A stretch of DNA of 64,000 nt from Bdellovibrionales bacterium CG10_big_fil_rev_8_21_14_0_10_45_34 (GTDB taxonomy: Bacteria; Bdellovibrionota; Bdellovibrionia; Bdellovibrionales; 1-14-0-10-45-34): the NCBI GenBank assembly GCA_002778785.1, contig PEZS01000011.1:186001-250000 (forward strand). Direction: 5' to 3'. Below are positions 59,738-64,000 of the stretch, one piece after another. Position numbers and translations under genes: made by a program. The number at the start of each line of letters is the position of its first letter. Positions within the stretch are counted from its first letter, which is position 1. The notes beneath the pieces were generated by a model. That model was not told the DNA's origin and did no database searches. It saw only the letters and a program-made list of their open reading frames with translations.

Positions 59738-60634
59738 ATGGGAGAGTTATTGCTAGTCATCGCGCTGCTCATGCTCGGTCTATCTGTGTTTCTATTTGTC
59801 AATTCGCTCATTTCAAAAAACATCAACGACCAAGCGCTTTCGTGGGCTTCCGGAGAAGAGCCGACTAAATCGAAAAGTCCGTTCCTAGAATTATCAAGAC
59901 CCCTTGTTCACCGCTTTGCCATTGGACTTGCGCAAAAGGTGAAATCTACTAACTACCGTAAATCCATTGAACTCAAAATCAACAACTCCGGCCTGATGGC
60001 TGAGCTCAACGTGGATGAGTTTATTGGCCTGCAAATTCTTTGGGGCGTACTCTTTCCGTTTTTGGTTCTTTTTCTCAATGTCACGCTGGAACTGGGCTAC
60101 CCGCCCTTGGCTGTTGTCACATTCGGCGCCTTCGGCTTGTACTTTCCCAATCTTCACACGAATACTCAGAGAGCCCAAAGAGTCTCTTCGATTCAGGCAG
60201 ACTTACCTTTTTTCATTGATCTTCTGGCTTTGTCGACAGAGGCAGGACTCGACTTCATTGGAGCCATCCAGCGTGTGGTTGAAAAAGCGGAAGGTTCTGT
60301 GCTTGGTCAAGAGCTTCAAACAACATTGAATGATATTAAACTGGGAGCTTCGCGCGCTGAGGCTCTTAAAAGATTTGCCGAGAGAGTTGATCTAAAAGAA
60401 GTTACAAGTTTTGTAACAGTGCTTGTGGATGCAGACCAAACCGGCGCAAGTATCGGCAAGGTCCTTAAGGATCAAGCCATCCAAATGCGTCTGGAGCGCT
60501 TTGCTCGCGCCGAAAAAGCGGGAGCCAGGGCCAATCAACTCATTTTGCTGCCGCTACTAATTTTCATTTTGCCAGCCGTCTTCATTATAGTTTTTGGTCC
60601 AATTGCACTTCAATTTACCGGTCAAGGGGGATAG
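59738..60634 (+). CDS. tadC: TadC-like inner-membrane platform protein
   Basis: 298 residues of the type II secretion F family. It has an N-terminal helix (LLLVIALLMLGLSVFLFVNSL), membrane helices near 100-130, the GspF core ADLPFFIDLLALSTEAGLDFIGAIQRV and a repeat-like ITDQTGASIGKVLKDQA, then a C-terminal hydrophobic end (LILLPLLIFILPAVFIIVFGPIAL). In Tad/Flp systems TadB and TadC form the platform for pilus assembly. TadA and TadB would be upstream but the divergent maf gene is there, so tadC leads this operon. Confidence 0.85.
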   Translation: MGELLLVIALLMLGLSVFLFVNSLISKNINDQALSWASGEEPTKSKSPFLELSRPLVHRFAIGLAQKVKSTNYRKSIELKINNSGLMAELNVDEFIGLQILWGVLFPFLVLFLNVTLELGYPPLAVVTFGAFGLYFPNLHTNTQRAQRVSSIQADLPFFIDLLALSTEAGLDFIGAIQRVVEKAEGSVLGQELQTTLNDIKLGASRAEALKRFAERVDLKEVTSFVTVLVDADQTGASIGKVLKDQAIQMRLERFARAEKAGARANQLILLPLLIFILPAVFIIVFGPIALQFTGQGG

Positions 60635-60635
60635 G

Positions 60636-61004
60636 TTGTCTTATAGAGATCTTCCCCACATTCAGATACTCAAACGGGCTTCTCAAAAGCCCCCTTTTGA
60701 GACTGTTTACGAAGCCCGTGGAACACTCGCTCGACTGCGCGGCCTACTTTTTGAGTCACAAATTCCAGATGGACACGCTCTTTGGATTTCAAACTGTAAC
60801 AGCGTGCATACATTTGGCATGACGTATCCGATATACGTCGCATTTCTCAACAGAGACCTGCGAATCATCAAACTGTTTGAGGGTCTCAAGCCTAACCGAA
60901 TCTCACCGGTAGTTTGGGGAGCCAAAAGTGTATTAGAGTTCATTCGGCCAAAGAGCGGAGTTCTCCCGATACAAGAAGGGGAGGAGCTTTATGTGGTCAG
61001 CTAA
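60636..61004 (+). CDS. DUF192 family protein
   Basis: About 122 residues. The TTG at 60636 is preferred because AAGGGGGA lies just upstream and because it begins directly after the tadC stop. The domain reads ARGTLARLRGLLF, then GHALWISNCNSVHTFGMTYPIYVAFLNRDLRII and the C-terminal AKSVLEFIRPKSG, typical of DUF192. Family function is unknown, but DUF192 genes recur in Tad loci. Its 3' end overlaps the first FHA gene by 14 nt. Confidence 0.88.
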   Translation: MSYRDLPHIQILKRASQKPPFETVYEARGTLARLRGLLFESQIPDGHALWISNCNSVHTFGMTYPIYVAFLNRDLRIIKLFEGLKPNRISPVVWGAKSVLEFIRPKSGVLPIQEGEELYVVS

Positions 61005-62574
61005 AGTTCTTCTCGGTCCAGATCAAGGAAAGGCCTTTGCCTTAACAGAGGGCGTACATACTTTCGGACGAGGTTCAGATTGCAGTGTTGTCATCAACAG
61101 CAAAGGAATCTCAAAGCGACATTTCCAAATAAAAGTAAGCGGATCATCACTTGCTATTCAAGATCTTGGCTCGTCAAACGGCACATTCGTAAATGGAGTA
61201 AAGATAAAATCCGCTCGGTTAAAACTAGGAGATCAGATTCAAATCTTCGACACGATTCTGGGAATCTCAGCTCTCCTCCATGCCGTGGAGCAACCGAAAC
61301 GCACTCATCAGATTGGCTCAAGCACAATTCCATTTGGCGCCCCTCCTAACCTGGAGCCAAATACTCAGGAAGCGGGGAGCTCGCAATTGAATTGGGATGC
61401 GTCAAGCTTTTCTACGAAAGTAAACAACTGGATAGAGCATTACATTATGCCAGCTGTTTACGAAATCTCTCAAAAAAATGATTTCAAATGGGTGCTTGCC
61501 GGTTTTATCGGAAGCTTGGCACTTCTCATCACTGTCTTCTCTTTAGCCCCGATGATACAAATTACTAAAGAGAGCGTCGACAAGGAAAGTGGAAGAAGGG
61601 CTCTATCGATTGCACAAATGCTTGCCGAAAGATACGAGATTGCAAATCGGCAAGGAGTTGCAAATCAGTTTGACACCAGACGTGCGGAAGTAGAAGAAGG
61701 TGTTGAGGCTGCTTATATTATCAAGGCCATTGACGGCTCCACGTTGGCGCCGGCGAGACTGGCAGGAGAACACATCAACCTACCCTTCGTGCACACTGCT
61801 CGAAGAAGCGACCAAAAAATGATGGAGCTTATAGACTCCGATCGTATTGGCGCCAGTGTCCCCATTATGGCTTACAGCTCAGAAATGGGCGCCTATGCAC
61901 CTGTAGCTTACTCGGTAATTATATATAACAAAGGATCTTTAGCTGTTGATAACGGTAGAGTTCTGGCTTTGTTTGTAAAAGTGCTTATGCTTTCGTTCAT
62001 TCTAGGCGCAATCTGTTTTGTTCTTCTATACAGAGTTATTAAGAAGCCTATTAAGGCACTCAAAGATCAAGTACATCAATCTCTCTCAGAAAAGATAGAT
62101 ATGGTAAACGAGGAGTTTGCGCTAGACGAATTTAGCGATCTGGTAATCAATATTAAAGCAGCCATTCAAAAAGCAAACCTCCTTACAGATTCCAGCGACT
62201 CATTGGCTTCTGCGACGGTTGATCACTCTCTTGAGGCCGAAAATCTATCTCGTTTGATTGCACAGCCGTGTATGGCAATATCGTCTGACAAAAAGATTTT
62301 GGCAATCAATCAGGCATTTGAAGACATCTCTGGCCTACGATCATTGCAGCTCAACCAATGCGAGATATCTCAGATACCAGATCAATCGTTACTCCTGTCG
62401 CTTGAAGAGCTTCTGGGTAACGCCACCCAAAATCCTACGCAAGTACAAAGTCAAACTTTGGACTTCAATGGAATTCCCTATAGCCTAGATGTTCAAGCCA
62501 TTCAATCGAACCGAGGGGTCGAATACTATCTTGTAGTCGCCACCGACTCAACAGGAGCCCAAAATGTCATCTAA
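60991..62574 (+). CDS. FHA-domain membrane protein with PAS-like region
   Basis: 527 residues. An N-terminal FHA domain (about 1-95; FGRGSDCSVVINSKGISKRHFQI, then LGSSNGTFVNG) binds phosphothreonine peptides. A transmembrane helix at about 166-186 (WVLAGFIGSLALLITVFSLAP), an extracytoplasmic region, and a second helix at 325-350 (VLMLSFILGAICFVLLYRVIK) followed by a HAMP-like and PAS-like C-terminus (ISQIPDQSLLLSLEELLG). It looks like a sensor or scaffold coupled to the Tad machine. Overlaps its neighbours by 14 and 11 nt. Confidence 0.82.
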   Translation: MWSAKVLLGPDQGKAFALTEGVHTFGRGSDCSVVINSKGISKRHFQIKVSGSSLAIQDLGSSNGTFVNGVKIKSARLKLGDQIQIFDTILGISALLHAVEQPKRTHQIGSSTIPFGAPPNLEPNTQEAGSSQLNWDASSFSTKVNNWIEHYIMPAVYEISQKNDFKWVLAGFIGSLALLITVFSLAPMIQITKESVDKESGRRALSIAQMLAERYEIANRQGVANQFDTRRAEVEEGVEAAYIIKAIDGSTLAPARLAGEHINLPFVHTARRSDQKMMELIDSDRIGASVPIMAYSSEMGAYAPVAYSVIIYNKGSLAVDNGRVLALFVKVLMLSFILGAICFVLLYRVIKKPIKALKDQVHQSLSEKIDMVNEEFALDEFSDLVINIKAAIQKANLLTDSSDSLASATVDHSLEAENLSRLIAQPCMAISSDKKILAINQAFEDISGLRSLQLNQCEISQIPDQSLLLSLEELLGNATQNPTQVQSQTLDFNGIPYSLDVQAIQSNRGVEYYLVVATDSTGAQNVI

Positions 62575-63511
62575 GGCTCTTGCTCCCAAGGATGTGTCGA
62601 ACCAAGCCGTAATATTAATTGGGGTTGATCAGGGTAAAGTTTTCGATCTGAAAGAAGGGTTGAACTTTGCGGGGCGTTCTCTTGACAACGACATTGTTAT
62701 CAATGATCCAAAAACGAGTCGCAAGCACTTTGTATTGAATGTCAGCGTCGGACAAGTTCACTTCAAGAATCTCAGTCCACAAAATGAAATCCTCATCAAT
62801 GGGAAGTTTCTCCTTGAAGGGCGTCTCGAACCAGGCACCTTGATCCTTCTCGGCGATACGCAAATTAAAATTCAAACCTCTAACCTGATGAAGGCAATCC
62901 CTTTTGGCGGACTCCCGGTAGAGAAGCCAAAAAACCAACGAGTATCTCTTTCGACTCCTCCCAAGCAGGTATCAAAGCAATCGCCCGCAAACCCAATCAA
63001 GTACGCAATATACGCGGCAATACTTATCGGAGTTGGCTATCTTGTTTTGAATTCACCCAGTACGATTCCGCAGACTTCCAATCCTGGGGCAGAAACCGAA
63101 GCAATTTCTCCTTCAGAAGATGCCTCGTCGACACTTCTTCGAGAACTGTCGGCATCCGGAAAAGACACACAGAACTACACAGAGGCGCAGGCCGCTTTTA
63201 TAAGAGGATTTAGGGATTATCGCGAGGGCAATTACAGAAGAGCCGCAGATTCTTTTGGCGCAGCTTTAAGTTTGTATCCCACCCATCAACTTGCTCAGAA
63301 ATACCTGGCGCTAGCGCAAAGAAAACACGACGAGTTGATTCAAAATACGATGGTCGAGGCCAGAAGACTTTTTGAGCAGGGTTCGCTGCGAAAGTCACAA
63401 GCTAAATATAAGCTTGTTGTGATTTTATTGCAGGACCCAAATCATTCGCTCTACAAAGAGGCGCATGATAAGTTTAACGAAATCGAACTTTTGTTGAAGA
63501 GTGAATTTTAA
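62564..63511 (+). CDS. FHA-domain protein with TM helix and TPR-like C-terminus
   Basis: 315 residues. The FHA domain (GVDQGKVFDLKEGLNFAGRSLDNDIVINDPKTSRKHFVL, then LINGK) lies at about 17-100. A membrane helix (KYAIYAAILIGVGYLVL) is near 147-163. The C-terminus has TPR-like repeats (AAFIRGFRDYREGNYRRAADSFGAALSLYP and MVEARRLFEQGSLRKSQAKYKLVV). The ATG overlaps the stop of the preceding FHA gene. Confidence 0.83.
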   Translation: MSSKALAPKDVSNQAVILIGVDQGKVFDLKEGLNFAGRSLDNDIVINDPKTSRKHFVLNVSVGQVHFKNLSPQNEILINGKFLLEGRLEPGTLILLGDTQIKIQTSNLMKAIPFGGLPVEKPKNQRVSLSTPPKQVSKQSPANPIKYAIYAAILIGVGYLVLNSPSTIPQTSNPGAETEAISPSEDASSTLLRELSASGKDTQNYTEAQAAFIRGFRDYREGNYRRAADSFGAALSLYPTHQLAQKYLALAQRKHDELIQNTMVEARRLFEQGSLRKSQAKYKLVVILLQDPNHSLYKEAHDKFNEIELLLKSEF

Positions 63512-63513
63512 AA

Positions 63514-64000
63514 ATGTTGGTGATTCGCATACTTCTTGATTCAAATGAATTTAAGATTCTACCGCTCGATGGGGATCGGCAGTTTACTATAGGAAGAGAT
63601 GCTTCGGTAGATGTGATTCTACCCGATCCGACAGTCTCTAGAAAACATGTTGTCGTCAAGAAGGTCGACACTGAATGGGTTATTCAGAAAACCTCCCGAT
63701 TTGGAACTCTCACGCAGTCTGGTCGACCCGTCGAATCTGCAAAGATAAAAGCAGGCGATGTATTTGAGATCCCACCATTTACGTTTATGGTAGAGGAACT
63801 TGACGAAGAGAAAAGCAAGGTCCTTGCAGAAACGCGACTATTAAAGCAAGAGGCTACAAGCTCTCTAGTTTGGCAGGACCCACTAGAGTCTGAATTGTTG
63901 GGCTCCCAACCCGAAATTCAGAACTCCAATGGCAGTCTCGCTACATCTGATGAGGAAGAGGGCGCCAGCACTTTTGTTGGCGACAATCCCCTAGGCCTTC
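63514..64000 (+). CDS. Third FHA-domain protein (cut by the window end)
   Basis: The reading frame opens at the ATG at 63514, 2 nt after the previous stop, and stays open to 64000. The visible 162 residues start with MLVIRILLDSNEFKILPLDG and an FHA core with IGRDASVDVILPDPTVSRKHVVV (GR, SRKH). A spacer rich in Glu and Ser follows. It completes a run of three successive FHA proteins after tadC. The 3' part is outside the window. Confidence 0.85.
   Translation, partial: MLVIRILLDSNEFKILPLDGDRQFTIGRDASVDVILPDPTVSRKHVVVKKVDTEWVIQKTSRFGTLTQSGRPVESAKIKAGDVFEIPPFTFMVEELDEEKSKVLAETRLLKQEATSSLVWQDPLESELLGSQPEIQNSNGSLATSDEEEGASTFVGDNPLGL

Overview
The window reads as chromosome of a Gram-negative, moderate-GC bacterium, most likely a Bdellovibrio-like member of the Bdellovibrionota. 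Gene content and order suggest this: many signal-peptide and lipoprotein genes of unknown function, small TTG/GTG-started genes, the block rpsU-yqeY-dnaG-rpoD followed by a tRNA, a DivIVA protein next to proC-yggS-maf, and a Tad-type locus rich in FHA domains. The taxonomic call is inference; no rRNA is present.

Layout. 0-13 kb: envelope and secreted proteins (L,D-transpeptidase, RimK with a retropepsin-like partner, a C45-type acyltransferase/hydrolase preceded by a 19-codon leader ORF, several unknowns, an aldehyde dehydrogenase whose 3' end carries an exact 54-bp duplication). 13-19 kb: copper island with a DUF2799 lipoprotein, a CopA-type Cu(I) ATPase, a divergent CueR-like regulator with two CueR-type operators, and a periplasmic multicopper oxidase that seems fused to a small outer-membrane barrel. 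19-24 kb: stress and envelope genes (isochorismatase fold, YflT-like glycine-zipper protein, BON protein, Q/N/S-rich protein, hemerythrin with a coupled micro-membrane protein, EF-hand lipoprotein). 24-42 kb: scattered secreted and metabolic genes, including DUF1275/beta-carbonic anhydrase/LysR, a COQ7-like protein, a toxin-antitoxin-like pair, a polysaccharide deacetylase, tRNA-Ser, a secreted HNH nuclease, a FecR protein and a 1038-residue metalloprotease/propeller/barrel protein. Two decayed genes lie here: a frameshifted HD-GYP gene and a methionine aminopeptidase reduced to its two ends.

42-48 kb is the informational core: tadA, then rpsU, an intrinsic terminator, yqeY, dnaG, rpoD and tRNA-Met, which resembles the classical macromolecular-synthesis operon with its internal attenuator. 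48-57 kb holds a compact type IV secretion-like operon on the minus strand (VirB2, B3, B4, B5, B6, a TraK/VirB9-like protein, VirB10, lipoprotein, membrane protein) with tightly overlapping genes and no visible VirB8, VirB11, VirD4 or relaxase. 57-59.7 kb carries divIVA, proC, yggS and maf on the minus strand. From 59.7 kb to the edge a plus-strand operon encodes TadC, a DUF192 protein and three successive FHA proteins, the last one cut by the window end.

The most interesting items are the reduced VirB-like machine, the multicopper oxidase-barrel fusion, the TadC/FHA operon, the HEYRH protease-propeller-barrel protein, and several small genome-evolution scars.
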